From Clostridia bacterium (GTDB lineage: Bacteria > Bacillota > Clostridia > Oscillospirales > CAG-272): 64,000 nucleotides of DNA. The notes under the pieces are model-generated. The model saw only the letters and a program-made list of their open reading frames with translations. It was not told the origin of the DNA and did no database searches. The translations under genes and the position numbers were made by a program. The stretch covers positions 36,766-100,765 of the forward strand of contig JAFVSI010000044.1 of the NCBI GenBank assembly GCA_017503865.1, read 5' to 3'. Position 1 is the stretch's first letter. Each line of letters begins with the position of its first letter. Of the stretch, positions 37,137-45,348 are shown piece by piece.

Positions 37137-38613
37137 ACATAAACTTGTAAACAGCCTCGAGCATATCCTCGGACTCTATGACCGTAGTAAAGTTGACCTT
37201 CCTCTCGGTAAGATTTCTCAAAGGATACGTAATCTCGGTATTTGTAAGAGCGGAAAGTTCGTCAAGAGCATCTGTATCAGAAGTAGCAGCATTGCCTGTA
37301 ATTGACTTATAAACGTCTGCCGCAAACTTATATGGGCTTGCAGTAGAAGCAACTATCATCTTCTTTGTGTCACCCGTCTCCTTGATATACTGCTCAGCAC
37401 AGTCAAGTGCAACAGACGTATGCGTGTCAGCAAGATAGCCGTAAGTATCATAATACTTCTTAAGTGTCTTTGCGGTATCAACCTCGTCTGCAAAATATCC
37501 AACAAAGTTTTCAGCGATTGCTTTCTTTGTTGCATCACTCACAGTATAGCTTCCATTCTCCGAGAGAGACTTCATATAAGCTCTCGTTTCGTCAGTTCCT
37601 GCGGTGAAGCAGAGAAGTCTCTCAAGATTGCTCGATATAAGAATATCCATAGAGGGAGACATTGTGAGATGGAATTTTCTGTTTCTATCGTAAGTACCTG
37701 TTCTAAGGAAATCGGTAAGAACGTTATTAGCGTTAGAAGCACATATAAACTTTGCTATGGGAAGTCCCATAAGCTTTGCAAGATAAGCTGCAAAGATATT
37801 ACCGAAGTTACCTGTAGGAACGCAAACGTTTACCGTCTCACCAAATTTAATGTCACCGCTGTTTAAAAGGTCACAATATGCGGAAACATAGTAAACTATC
37901 TGAGGAGCAAGACGTCCCCAGTTTATTGAGTTAGCACTCGAAAGGATATAGGAATTCTCAGCGAACACCTTATGTGCCTCACTGTCAGAGAATATCTTTT
38001 TAACACCTGTCTGAGCATCGTCAAAATTACCCTTGATAGCACAAACGTTTACGTTGTTACCGGTCTGTGTAGCCATTTGGAGCTTTTGAACTTTGCTCAC
38101 ACCGCTTTCGGGATAGAATACCATAATCTTAATTCTATCAATATCCTTATACCCCTCAAGAGCCGCCTTACCGGTATCACCAGAAGTGGCGACAAGAATA
38201 AGAGCTGTCTTATCTTCGCCCGTCTTAACAAGAGCGCGTGAGAGAAGTCTCGGCATAATTTGAAGTGCCATATCCTTGAAAGCGGCAGTAGGACCGTGCC
38301 AAAGCTCGAGAGAATATATATTATCATTTACATTTTTAAGAGGTGCCGCTCCACCGGGGAAAGAGGTCTCACAATATGCCTCTTTGCAATCGGAGAGAAG
38401 CTCGTCATACGTATAATCGGTGAGATACATAGAAAGAATCTTTGCAGCTCTCTCGGGGTAGGTCATTTTTGCGAGTTCCTTGATATCCTTCTCGGAAAGA
38501 GAGGGAATTGACTCTGGAATAAAAAGACCGCCGTCATCAGCAAGACCTTGCTTTATAACAAGTGCTGAATCAAATTTCTTTTGTTCGCTGTCGCGTGTAC
38601 TGTAGAATTTCAT
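37135..38613 (-). CDS. thrC: Threonine synthase
   Basis: PLP enzyme converting O-phosphohomoserine to threonine, 492 residues (the longer, fungal/E. coli-like class). The PLP Lys is K113 in ELWHGPTAAFKDMALQIM; the phosphate loop and substrate region LVATSGDTGKAALEG follow; CVPTGNFGNIFAAYLAK is the glycine-rich PLP-phosphate site. GGAAGG precedes the ATG. Last in a run of same-strand genes beginning with an aPGM-like gene, 51 bases after yraN. Confidence 0.97.
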   Translation of the reverse strand: MKFYSTRDSEQKKFDSALVIKQGLADDGGLFIPESIPSLSEKDIKELAKMTYPERAAKILSMYLTDYTYDELLSDCKEAYCETSFPGGAAPLKNVNDNIYSLELWHGPTAAFKDMALQIMPRLLSRALVKTGEDKTALILVATSGDTGKAALEGYKDIDRIKIMVFYPESGVSKVQKLQMATQTGNNVNVCAIKGNFDDAQTGVKKIFSDSEAHKVFAENSYILSSANSINWGRLAPQIVYYVSAYCDLLNSGDIKFGETVNVCVPTGNFGNIFAAYLAKLMGLPIAKFICASNANNVLTDFLRTGTYDRNRKFHLTMSPSMDILISSNLERLLCFTAGTDETRAYMKSLSENGSYTVSDATKKAIAENFVGYFADEVDTAKTLKKYYDTYGYLADTHTSVALDCAEQYIKETGDTKKMIVASTASPYKFAADVYKSITGNAATSDTDALDELSALTNTEITYPLRNLTERKVNFTTVIESEDMLEAVYKFM

Positions 38614-38664
38614 TTTTTACCTTCCTGAAATATATGTGAAATATTTAATATAAACCAATAGGTT

Positions 38665-39054
38665 CTAAGCGTGATATGCCCCCTCGAAGTGATTGACTCG
38701 AAGAACCTTTTTCGATCCTTTTTTTAAGTAAACCTCAATAACGTCCATTCTCGGTTGCCTGTTTGATGGATTTGAACGTAAATAAGCCCTTGCTCCCGTT
38801 ATCAAATTAGACCGTTTTGCCGAATTTACGGCCGACGCAGGGGTGCCGTAAGCATTATAAAAATCATCGTCAACCGACCTCGTTTTCACCTCAACAAAAG
38901 TTATATAATCCTTGTTTTTTGCGATTATGTCAATCTCTTTGTGAGCTTCACGGTGATTTTTTGCGACGATCCTATAGCCCTTTCGCCTCAAAAAACGGCA
39001 AGCAACCTTTTCGCCATACTGTCCAATGTATGCTTTAGAAAATAGCTTAATCAT
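38665..39054 (-). CDS. YraN/UPF0102 family endonuclease-like protein
   Basis: 129 residues. GQYGEKVACRFLRRKGYRIVAKN, EIDIIAKNKDYITFVEVKTRS and the basic C-terminal half match UPF0102; the E-x-D...ExK residues are the restriction-endonuclease-like core. Role unproven; related to Holliday-junction resolvases in fold. Its start overlaps the rnhB stop by 8 bases, the usual neighbour. Confidence 0.9.
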   Translation of the reverse strand: MIKLFSKAYIGQYGEKVACRFLRRKGYRIVAKNHREAHKEIDIIAKNKDYITFVEVKTRSVDDDFYNAYGTPASAVNSAKRSNLITGARAYLRSNPSNRQPRMDVIEVYLKKGSKKVLRVNHFEGAYHA

Positions 39055-39646
39055 TTAAAAACCTTATAAATTTAGTTCTATGAATAGGAGACGGACCGTA
39101 CTCTCGCAGAGCTTCCATATGTACCTTTGTTCCATATCCCTTGTGCTTTGCAATTCCGTACATTGGATATTGCTTATCTAGCTCTATGCACTGTCTGTCT
39201 CTTGTGACCTTAGCAAGAATTGAAGCTGCTGCAATAGACGGCGAAACTGCATCTCCGTGAACGACAGCTCGACAGGGAAGAGTAAAGCCTCTTGTAACGT
39301 TGCCATCAATGAGAGCATAATCGGCCTTGATCTGCAAATCGTCAATGGCACGTCTCATTGCTAAGAGCGAGGCAGAAAGAATATCGGTTGAATTGATCTC
39401 CTCAACGCTCGCCTCACAGATAGCGTATGCCAAAGCATCTTTTGTAATAACGTCATAGAGCTTTTCTCGCTTAGCTTCACTGAGTTTTTTGGAGTCGTTG
39501 AGTCCCTCGATATGAAGACCGATAGGGAGAATAACAGCGGCAGCAACTACAGGTCCGCAGAGAGGCCCTCTGCCAGCTTCGTCCACACCGCAAACGTTTG
39601 CATATCCATTTGCAATTATTTCCGATTCAATTGAATATTCAAGCAT
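39047..39646 (-). CDS. rnhB: Ribonuclease HII
   Basis: Cleaves RNA in RNA-DNA hybrids. 199 residues from the ATG at 39646 (GTG at 39655 is an alternative three codons earlier; GGGTGA lies between). GVDEAGRGPLCGPVVAAAVIL holds the first catalytic Asp-Glu, DGN and GDAVSPSIAAASILAKVTRD the others. Overlaps the end of rbgA by a few bases and the start of yraN. Confidence 0.95.
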   Translation of the reverse strand: MLEYSIESEIIANGYANVCGVDEAGRGPLCGPVVAAAVILPIGLHIEGLNDSKKLSEAKREKLYDVITKDALAYAICEASVEEINSTDILSASLLAMRRAIDDLQIKADYALIDGNVTRGFTLPCRAVVHGDAVSPSIAAASILAKVTRDRQCIELDKQYPMYGIAKHKGYGTKVHMEALREYGPSPIHRTKFIRFLND

Positions 39647-40529
39647 TTTCTTCACCCGTTTTAGTAGGAATCACGTCAAGAGATATTCGTCCTATCTTTG
39701 CAGCCCTGTACTCGTCAATTATCATATTTGCAACTCGCTCTGAATCTATCTCGCCACCCGAAATTATGCAACCGCGTTTTTTGCCGATAGCAAGAAGAAG
39801 ATCGTAATCACCAAGTTCGCTATATTTTTCAATGCTATCGAGCTTATATCTTTGACAAAGAAGCTCGGGATAGCTGTGTCTAAGACGCGATACAAGTGCT
39901 GTAGCGACACTCTCAATATCAAGAATATCATCCTTAATAGCACCCGTTATAGCAAGATTCTCGCCAACAGTTTTATCCTCGAATTTAGGCCAAAGTATTC
40001 CTGGCATATCGAGAAGTAAAATACCTATATTGGTACTTACCCACTGTTTATCAAGGGTAACACCGGGACGGTTTTCCACCTTTGCCTTCTTGTTTCCGCA
40101 TATTTTGTTTATAAGCGAAGATTTGCCGACGTTTGGCACACCTACGACCATTGCTTTAACGCTTCTACCCGACATACCTTTGGCGTCATATTTTTCAATC
40201 TTGTTTGAAAGCAGTTTTTTTATAGCTACGGGGAGTTGGTCAATACCTTTACCCGTAATACAGTCGGTCTCAATACACACCGTGTTGCTATCGGTATATT
40301 TATCAGACCAATATTTTGTAATTTTTTGATCCGCAAGGGAAGCCTTGTTAAGTAAGATGATAACAGGCTTTTGAGCACAAAGCTTGGAAATCACGGGATT
40401 TCTTGAGCTATAGGGAATTCTTGCGTCAAGAATTTCAATCACTATATCAACGTTTTTAAGGTTCTCCGAAATAAGACGTTTAGTCTTCGCCATATGTCCG
40501 GGAAACCACTGAATTTGCTTTTCTGACAT
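39639..40529 (-). CDS. rbgA: Ribosome biogenesis GTPase RbgA (YlqF)
   Basis: Circularly permuted GTPase for late 50S assembly, 296 residues. The order is permuted as expected: G4 NKAS first (ILLNKASL), then G1 GVPNVGKSS, G2 and G3 DMPG. The opening QIQWFPGHMAKTKRLI is the RbgA signature. AGGAG lies upstream. Between lepB and rnhB, the same neighbourhood as in Bacillus. Confidence 0.95.
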   Translation of the reverse strand: MSEKQIQWFPGHMAKTKRLISENLKNVDIVIEILDARIPYSSRNPVISKLCAQKPVIILLNKASLADQKITKYWSDKYTDSNTVCIETDCITGKGIDQLPVAIKKLLSNKIEKYDAKGMSGRSVKAMVVGVPNVGKSSLINKICGNKKAKVENRPGVTLDKQWVSTNIGILLLDMPGILWPKFEDKTVGENLAITGAIKDDILDIESVATALVSRLRHSYPELLCQRYKLDSIEKYSELGDYDLLLAIGKKRGCIISGGEIDSERVANMIIDEYRAAKIGRISLDVIPTKTGEENA

Positions 40530-40545
40530 TATTTGCTCCTAAAAG

Positions 40546-41142
40546 TCAATTTACAATACCTATCTTATCAAAGGGATAAACTCTGAAAACGACCTTACCG
40601 AGTATTCTTCTCGTATCAACAAAGCCGACTTCCTTATAGCGGCTGTCAAGCGAATTATATCTGTTATCTCCAAGAACAAACAAGTATCCTTGCGGCACCG
40701 TACAAGGAAAAGAGAAATCAGTAGGATTGTTGAAATATCTCAACTCAGTATTTCCTTCCTTATCGTAAAAAGCATACGGTTCATCAAGAACACGAACTTT
40801 TCCGTCCTTGTCGGTAACGGTTATCTGCATAGTTGAAAAATCAATATCGACAGTCTCTCCGCCAACAGCGATAACTCTTTTTACTACAGGCTCGTTTAAA
40901 TATCCCGTTTGATGAAACACAACGACATCACCGTTGTCGGGCTCGTAAAAAACGTTTGATACGATAAGCTTTTCCTTGTTTACAAGGGTATTGTTCATCG
41001 AATCACCCGAAACCTCGCAAAGGCGGAAGAAGAACATGAAGATCACTACAACTATAGCGAGAGCAAATACGAGCATTTCAACGTATTCAAGCAAAGAAAC
41101 AACTATTTTCTTTCCGATAGCTTCATTTTTGGTTTCTGACAT
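40546..41142 (-). CDS. lepB: Signal peptidase I
   Basis: Membrane-bound Ser/Lys protease removing signal peptides, 198 residues with one N-terminal membrane segment (about 17-40). Catalytic S48 in SGDSM and K88 in VVKRVIAVGG are present; box D/E GDNRYNSLDSRYKEVGFV is typical. Start at 41142; a TTG codon at 41157 overlaps the ribosome site GAGAGGC. Lies 16 bases before rbgA. Confidence 0.95.
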   Translation of the reverse strand: MSETKNEAIGKKIVVSLLEYVEMLVFALAIVVVIFMFFFRLCEVSGDSMNNTLVNKEKLIVSNVFYEPDNGDVVVFHQTGYLNEPVVKRVIAVGGETVDIDFSTMQITVTDKDGKVRVLDEPYAFYDKEGNTELRYFNNPTDFSFPCTVPQGYLFVLGDNRYNSLDSRYKEVGFVDTRRILGKVVFRVYPFDKIGIVN

Positions 41143-41174
41143 TTTAATGCCTCTCAATAAAGTATTTTGAAAAC

Positions 41175-42389
41175 TTACTTTTCAATAAGTATCTCCATAA
41201 TCTTATATCCGTCGGGAATATAATTTGAAGCAGCTTCACAGGTATCCTCGTTAAAGGTATCAACACCTGCCACCTCATTATTAGAAGAATAAATGAAGAA
41301 GGGAACAGGGGTTATTGTGTGAGTTCTGAGTCTTATGGGAGTGGGATGGTCGGGAAGTACCATTATCTTGAAATCCTCACCCGAATTCAAGAGATACTCG
41401 TAAACAGGTGCGAGTATCTTCTTATCGATAAGCTCAACTGAAAGCACCTTGTTTTCAAGCTCGGCTCTGTGTCCGCACTCATCGGGACCTTCAACATGAA
41501 CGTAAACAAGATCAGCCCCCTTCTTAAATGCGTCAATAGCCGCAGCAGCCTTTCCGTCATAGTTTGTATGAACGTTTCCTGTTGCACCTTCAACGTCAAT
41601 AGATTTCATTTCAGCACAAAGACCAATACCCTTAATAAGATCAACAGCCGAAATTACACAAGCATCAAGCCCCCATTTCTGCTTGAAAGAGGGAAGCTGA
41701 GGCTTTTTTCCGGGGCTCCAGAGCCAAGCAGAGTTTGCAGGCTTAAGTCCGCGAGCCTTTCTGTCAAGATTTACTGGGTGATCCTTAAGAATATCATAGC
41801 TGTCTTTCATAAGCTTGAGAAATTCAGCACCTCCGTCAGCCTCCTTTGGCAAGTAATCGCCAATGCGTTTGCCAAGGATATCGTGAGGTCTCATAAAGTT
41901 ATACTTATCGTCGGAATTCTTCCAAATAAGACAATGACGGTAGCTGACACCTGTATAGAACTTTCTGAACTCGTTACCAAGCTTTTCGTCAAGAGTTTTT
42001 ATGAGCTTGTCAGCCTCAGCGGTCGTTATCTCATCGGCACTGTGGTCGAGAATAATTCTGTCCTCATAATTTTCCTCGTCCTCGGTAAGTGTAACAACGT
42101 TACATCTATAAGCAGTCTCATCGGGCTTCATATCAATTCCCATACTAACCGCTTCAAGAGGGGAGCGTCCCTTAGAATAAACCTTGGGATCGAAAGAAAG
42201 AATTGCCATATTAGCCGTGTCACTTTCAGGCACCATACCTTCGGGAACGTTAGAAACCGTACCGACAAGAGATTTTGACGCCAAAAAATCCATCATAGGC
42301 TTTTTTGCCTTTGCCATTGGGGAAAGACCGCCAAGAGCCTCTATATGTTCATCTGCCATTCCATCAGGAATAAGAATTAAGTATTTCAT
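41175..42389 (-). CDS. Archaeal-type phosphoglycerate mutase family (aPGM), possible homoserine kinase
   Basis: 404 residues of the alkaline-phosphatase superfamily. IPDGMADE (metal Asp), VPESDTANMAILSFDP (catalytic Ser/Thr region) and LPDHPTPIRLRTHT (metal site) are in place. The family contains cofactor-independent phosphoglycerate mutases and ThrB2-type homoserine kinases. Because the gene opens the run that ends in thrC, and no classical thrB is in the window, homoserine kinase is a real alternative; this is inference. GGCGGAAA precedes the ATG. Confidence 0.85.
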   Translation of the reverse strand: MKYLILIPDGMADEHIEALGGLSPMAKAKKPMMDFLASKSLVGTVSNVPEGMVPESDTANMAILSFDPKVYSKGRSPLEAVSMGIDMKPDETAYRCNVVTLTEDEENYEDRIILDHSADEITTAEADKLIKTLDEKLGNEFRKFYTGVSYRHCLIWKNSDDKYNFMRPHDILGKRIGDYLPKEADGGAEFLKLMKDSYDILKDHPVNLDRKARGLKPANSAWLWSPGKKPQLPSFKQKWGLDACVISAVDLIKGIGLCAEMKSIDVEGATGNVHTNYDGKAAAAIDAFKKGADLVYVHVEGPDECGHRAELENKVLSVELIDKKILAPVYEYLLNSGEDFKIMVLPDHPTPIRLRTHTITPVPFFIYSSNNEVAGVDTFNEDTCEAASNYIPDGYKIMEILIEK

Positions 42390-42436
42390 ATCTATTTTCC
42401 GCCTTATATGATTAGAATTATAAAAATATTCATTAT

Positions 42437-42465
42437 ATTATAACACATAACTTTTAAAATTACAA
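42437..42465 (-). promoter_or_regulatory. Promoter of the aPGM-lepB-rbgA-rnhB-yraN-thrC run
   Basis: Minus strand: -35 TTGTAA (42460-42465), 17-base spacer, extended -10 TGTTATAAT (hexamer 42437-42442). Confidence 0.7.
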
Positions 42466-42533
42466 TATAAAGTAGTTGAAATTATTCGAAAAATATGTTA
42501 TTATATCAGTTGATAATTTAAGTAAATTGCATA

Positions 42534-42566
42534 AAAATATCGGATACATGTAATATGTACCCGATA
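42534..42566 (-). terminator. Probable terminator of the gene at 42582-43016
   Basis: Stem ATCGGGTACAT / ATGTATCCGAT (one G-T) around a short loop, followed on the minus strand by ATTTTTATG, a weak T tract. Confidence 0.6.
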
Positions 42567-42581
42567 AATTTACAGTTTTTA

Positions 42582-43016
42582 TTACTGAATGTTGTCAACA
42601 ACCTTATGAGTCCAATCAAGAAGAGTCTTCTTCTCGTCCTCGCTTACCTTACCGCCAAGGAAGGGAAGTCCGCCTATCTTGAAGTAGAGAACATCTCTGT
42701 TTACGTTTGAACCTGCAGCCTCAAGCGTCTCGAGAAGTCTGCTTGCAAGCTTCTCGTCTCCGTCAACAAGAAGAGCAATGTTTTGTGCTTTTTTCTTGTT
42801 AAGCTCGGAGCAGAATCTGCGAAGAATGTCGTCAGGCTCGCCCTTGCCGGAAACTGCAAGAATAACAAGTCGCTCGTTTTCGCAAGAGTAGGCAGGGGGA
42901 ATAACGTCGATCGCGTTGTGGTTTTGTGCAAGGTCAAACTCAGCTTTAACAAGCTCAGCCATAGCCTTTATCTTTGCCTTTTTAGAAAAGTAAAGAAATC
43001 TCATTTTAAGTGCCAT
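42582..43016 (-). CDS. Unknown protein with flavodoxin/Toprim-like segment
   Basis: 144 residues from the ATG at 43016, which has GGAGG eight bases upstream. It starts MALKMRFLYFSKKAKIKAMAEL and contains ERLVILAVSGKGEPDDILRRF and NIALLVDGDEKLASRLLETL, an alternating strand-helix pattern suggesting a Rossmann or flavodoxin-like fold, but no flavin loop or catalytic motif is clear. No signal peptide or membrane segment. It has its own extended -10 promoter, a hairpin leader and a weak terminator. Function not recognised. Confidence 0.7.
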   Translation of the reverse strand: MALKMRFLYFSKKAKIKAMAELVKAEFDLAQNHNAIDVIPPAYSCENERLVILAVSGKGEPDDILRRFCSELNKKKAQNIALLVDGDEKLASRLLETLEAAGSNVNRDVLYFKIGGLPFLGGKVSEDEKKTLLDWTHKVVDNIQ

Positions 43017-43033
43017 AATATTTTCCTCCATAC

Positions 43034-43072
43034 TTAGCCAATGAATGGCTAATCTTTGTTGGATACATTATA
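43034..43072 (-). promoter_or_regulatory. Promoter and leader hairpin of the 42582-43016 gene
   Basis: Extended -10 TGTTATAAT (hexamer 43067-43072) with no recognisable -35. In the leader, TTAGCCA / TGGCTAA form a perfect 7-bp hairpin (43034-43052) about five bases ahead of the GGAGG site. Confidence 0.55.
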
Positions 43073-43144
43073 ACACATAAAACTTATAAAGGGAATACTT
43101 TTGAGAAAAAAAGATAAATTTTACAAAAAACTACGTTAGAGAAG

Positions 43145-43264
43145 TGTTGGTTTAGTCAAATCAAAATATCCATCCAATTATACAAAATGCAAATTTTGTA
43201 TAATTGTAGAAGGGCTTTTAGAGTGTTTTTAGCCGTTTTTGCGGTTTTAAGCTAAACCAATACC
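43145..43264. repeat. Nested inverted-repeat element, unassigned
   Basis: A 12-bp outer arm GTGTTGGTTTAG (43145-43156 region) pairs with CTAAACCAATAC near 43253-43264 with one wobble. Inside lies a perfect 14-bp inverted repeat (43175-43206) with loop GCAA, and a second small stem around AGCCG-n-CGG. No ORF. Strand unknown; it could be a structured RNA, a transcription end for spoIIID, or a remnant mobile repeat. Confidence 0.6.
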
Positions 43265-43327
43265 TCTATGAGCTAATTTCTAACGGTTTTTGACTTTCAC
43301 AATTTTTACAGTTCAACTCAAACCAAT

Positions 43328-43588
43328 TTACGACTTCAAATTTTTATATTTATTTTTCGTTGCCTCGCCACCGCGAATATGTCTTTCTTTTTTATTTTGC
43401 TCAAGCACAGCCTTTGCTTGGTAATACAATGTTTTATTAACGTATCTCAGCGTTTCTGTTATATCCTTATGTACTGTGCTTTTGCTGATACCAAATCTAT
43501 TAGCTACAGCTCTGACAGTTGTTTGATTTTCCACAAGGAAGGTCGCAAGCTGTACGCACCGTTCCTTCTCGGTTGATATATACATCAT
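43328..43588 (-). CDS. spoIIID: Sporulation transcriptional regulator SpoIIID
   Basis: 86-residue mother-cell regulator. VRAVANRFGISKSTVHKDITETL is the helix-turn-helix and IRGGEATKNKYK is the diagnostic C-terminal string. GGAGAG lies about a dozen bases before the first ATG; a second ATG follows immediately. Its presence is strong evidence that the organism forms endospores. It activates or represses sigma-E genes and feeds into sigma-K in relatives. Divergent from a SpoU methyltransferase gene, 80 bases away. Confidence 0.95.
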   Translation of the reverse strand: MMYISTEKERCVQLATFLVENQTTVRAVANRFGISKSTVHKDITETLRYVNKTLYYQAKAVLEQNKKERHIRGGEATKNKYKNLKS

Positions 43589-43668
43589 AGAAAAGCTCTC
43601 TCCATATCTTTTACTATATTCAACTATATGCTTCCTATTCTAAAATAATTATCTTTTAGAGGTAAATA

Positions 43669-44466
43669 ATGGAAAATTTCAATTCTAACCCGCCAATTAT
43701 ACAAAACTTTTCAAATTATGTCGTTTTTGAAGGAATGACTACCATTTCAGCACTAATTTTGGCCCTTGATAACGCAAAAACAACCCGTAAAATTCATAGA
43801 ATTCTCTTTGATAAGTCTAAGACCTCTACAAAGCACCGTGAGCTTTCGTTTTTAAGGCATAAATCAGCCGTTCACGGCTTTGATATCAATATTGTTGATA
43901 ATTCAGAAATAGATAAATACGTAACAGGTCACACACACGGCGGCGTTATAGCCCTTTGTTCAGATAAAGAAATTCCCTCTTTATCACCCGAAAGAATCAA
44001 ACCTGACGGCATTTATTACATGGTCGAAGGAGTTGAAGATCCATACAATTTCGGCTACGTTATCCGTTCAATTTACGCTTCAGGTGCTGACGGCATTATA
44101 ACAAGCCCGAGAAATTGGCTCTCCGCCACCTCGGTCGTTACCAAGTCCTCTGCCGGCACTTCCGAGCTAATTGACCTTTACGTTGCTGAGCCTTCCCTCG
44201 CGGTTGACACCTTTAAATCCCTTGGATATTCGGTAGTTTGTGCAGGCATCAGGGACTCTAAGAGCATATATGAGGCTGACCTGAAAAAACCTTTATTTGT
44301 AATTATCGGTGGCGAAAAGCGAGGTATTTCGAGAGCTATTCTTGATAAAGCCGATGAGATAATCAGAATAGATTACGGCAGAGAGTTCAAGGGCTCATTA
44401 CCTTCGGTTGCGGCAACTTCGATAATTTCTTTTGAAATTTTAAGAAAAAACTCGGATATTAACTAA
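43669..44466 (+). CDS. SpoU/TrmH family RNA 2'-O-methyltransferase
   Basis: 265 residues. The C-terminal SPOUT domain shows motif 1 VEDPYNFGYVIRS, motif 2 VIIGGEKRGISRAILDKAD and motif 3 GSLPSVAATSIISFEILR; the N-terminal part (1-110) is a substrate-binding domain. Motif 3 reads LPSVAAT where many relatives have LNVSVA. Target, rRNA or tRNA, cannot be told. The start is preceded by TTAGAGG. Confidence 0.87.
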   Translation: MENFNSNPPIIQNFSNYVVFEGMTTISALILALDNAKTTRKIHRILFDKSKTSTKHRELSFLRHKSAVHGFDINIVDNSEIDKYVTGHTHGGVIALCSDKEIPSLSPERIKPDGIYYMVEGVEDPYNFGYVIRSIYASGADGIITSPRNWLSATSVVTKSSAGTSELIDLYVAEPSLAVDTFKSLGYSVVCAGIRDSKSIYEADLKKPLFVIIGGEKRGISRAILDKADEIIRIDYGREFKGSLPSVAATSIISFEILRKNSDIN

Positions 44467-44484
44467 TTTTTCACAATTTTGTGT

Positions 44485-44490
44485 TATAAT
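44485..44490 (+). promoter_or_regulatory. Extended -10 promoter of proC
   Basis: TGTGTTATAAT with hexamer 44485-44490, about 30 bases before the ATG; no good -35. The motif recurs elsewhere in the window. Confidence 0.5.
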
Positions 44491-44521
44491 TTTCAAAGTA
44501 ACATAAGAAACGGAGATTAAA

Positions 44522-45328
44522 ATGTCAAAAAAACTTGCAGTTATAGGCGTTGGAAATATGGCAAAAGCTATAATTTCGGGCATAAAACGCTCATCACTTG
44601 ATTTTTCGACGATATACTTATACGATATAAATTCAGCACAATATGAAAGCCTTGTTGACGAAAATACCGTTGCTTGCGACAGCGTTGCCTATGCGGTAGA
44701 CCGTTCGGATTGCGTATTGCTTTCGGTAAAACCGCAGAAATTTCCTGAGCTTCTAAAAGAAATATCTGCTCTTCCCTCTTCAAGGGATAAGCTTTATATC
44801 TCAATAGCGGCAGGAATTACAACAAGCTATATAGGTACAGCTTTAAATACAAAAAACATCGTCAGAGTTTTGCCAAATTTACCGATGGTAATTTCAAGAG
44901 GAGTCTCTGCTGTATGTTACAACGATAACGTAAGTAGCGAAAATTTTGAACTTGTTACCGAAATTTTTGAAGCAAGCGGAAGTGTTCTCAAAATTAACGA
45001 AGATGATATGAATAAGACAATTGGTGTCACGTCATCTTCCCCTGCATACGTTTTCAAATTTATCAAGGCTATGTATGAAGGAGCCGTTGTTCAGGGATTA
45101 CCTGATGACAACCTCGTCTCGACAGTATGTGATATGATAATCGGCTCTGCCGAGCTTATCAAAAGTGGATTTGGCACTCCCGAAAAAATGGTAAATGCCG
45201 TCGCATCAAAGGGCGGCACTACCGAAAGAGCTTTGGCTGTTCTTGACGAAAACAACTTTGAACAAGCTATTATCGATGCTATGAAAGCATGCACCGCCAG
45301 AGCAGACGAATTAGGAAAAATCAAATAA
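44522..45328 (+). CDS. proC: Pyrroline-5-carboxylate reductase
   Basis: 268 residues, last step of proline synthesis. The NADP loop VIGVGNMAKAI is at residues 6-16, the central VLLSVKPQ and RVLPNLPMVISRGVSAV follow, and the C-terminal AVASKGGTTERALAVLDE is the ProC signature. ACGGAG precedes the ATG. Followed 20 bases on by a membrane protein gene. Confidence 0.96.
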   Translation: MSKKLAVIGVGNMAKAIISGIKRSSLDFSTIYLYDINSAQYESLVDENTVACDSVAYAVDRSDCVLLSVKPQKFPELLKEISALPSSRDKLYISIAAGITTSYIGTALNTKNIVRVLPNLPMVISRGVSAVCYNDNVSSENFELVTEIFEASGSVLKINEDDMNKTIGVTSSSPAYVFKFIKAMYEGAVVQGLPDDNLVSTVCDMIIGSAELIKSGFGTPEKMVNAVASKGGTTERALAVLDENNFEQAIIDAMKACTARADELGKIK

Positions 45329-45348
45329 TTTTAACGAGGAATATAGAA

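Larger units (their letters stand above)
43017..43327. other. Non-coding interval between the 42582 gene and spoIIID
   Basis: This ~310-base stretch holds the promoter and leader hairpin of the left gene (43034-43072) and the nested inverted-repeat element (43145-43264). A T/A-rich stretch after the spoIIID stop holds further TTGGTTT-like strings but no clear terminator. No protein-coding frame seen. Confidence 0.7.

Noticed and set aside
38614-38664. T-box leader for thrC
   Set aside because: Only 51 bases, no AGGGTGG-type T-box sequence, no terminator pair.
41469-42278. Long open frame antisense to the aPGM gene
   Set aside because: Low-complexity Ser/Cys-rich shadow of a clearly coding gene; no ribosome site.
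43145-43264. Integron attC site
   Set aside because: Outer arms lack the RYYYAAC and GTTRRRY core sites and no integrase or gene cassettes are nearby.
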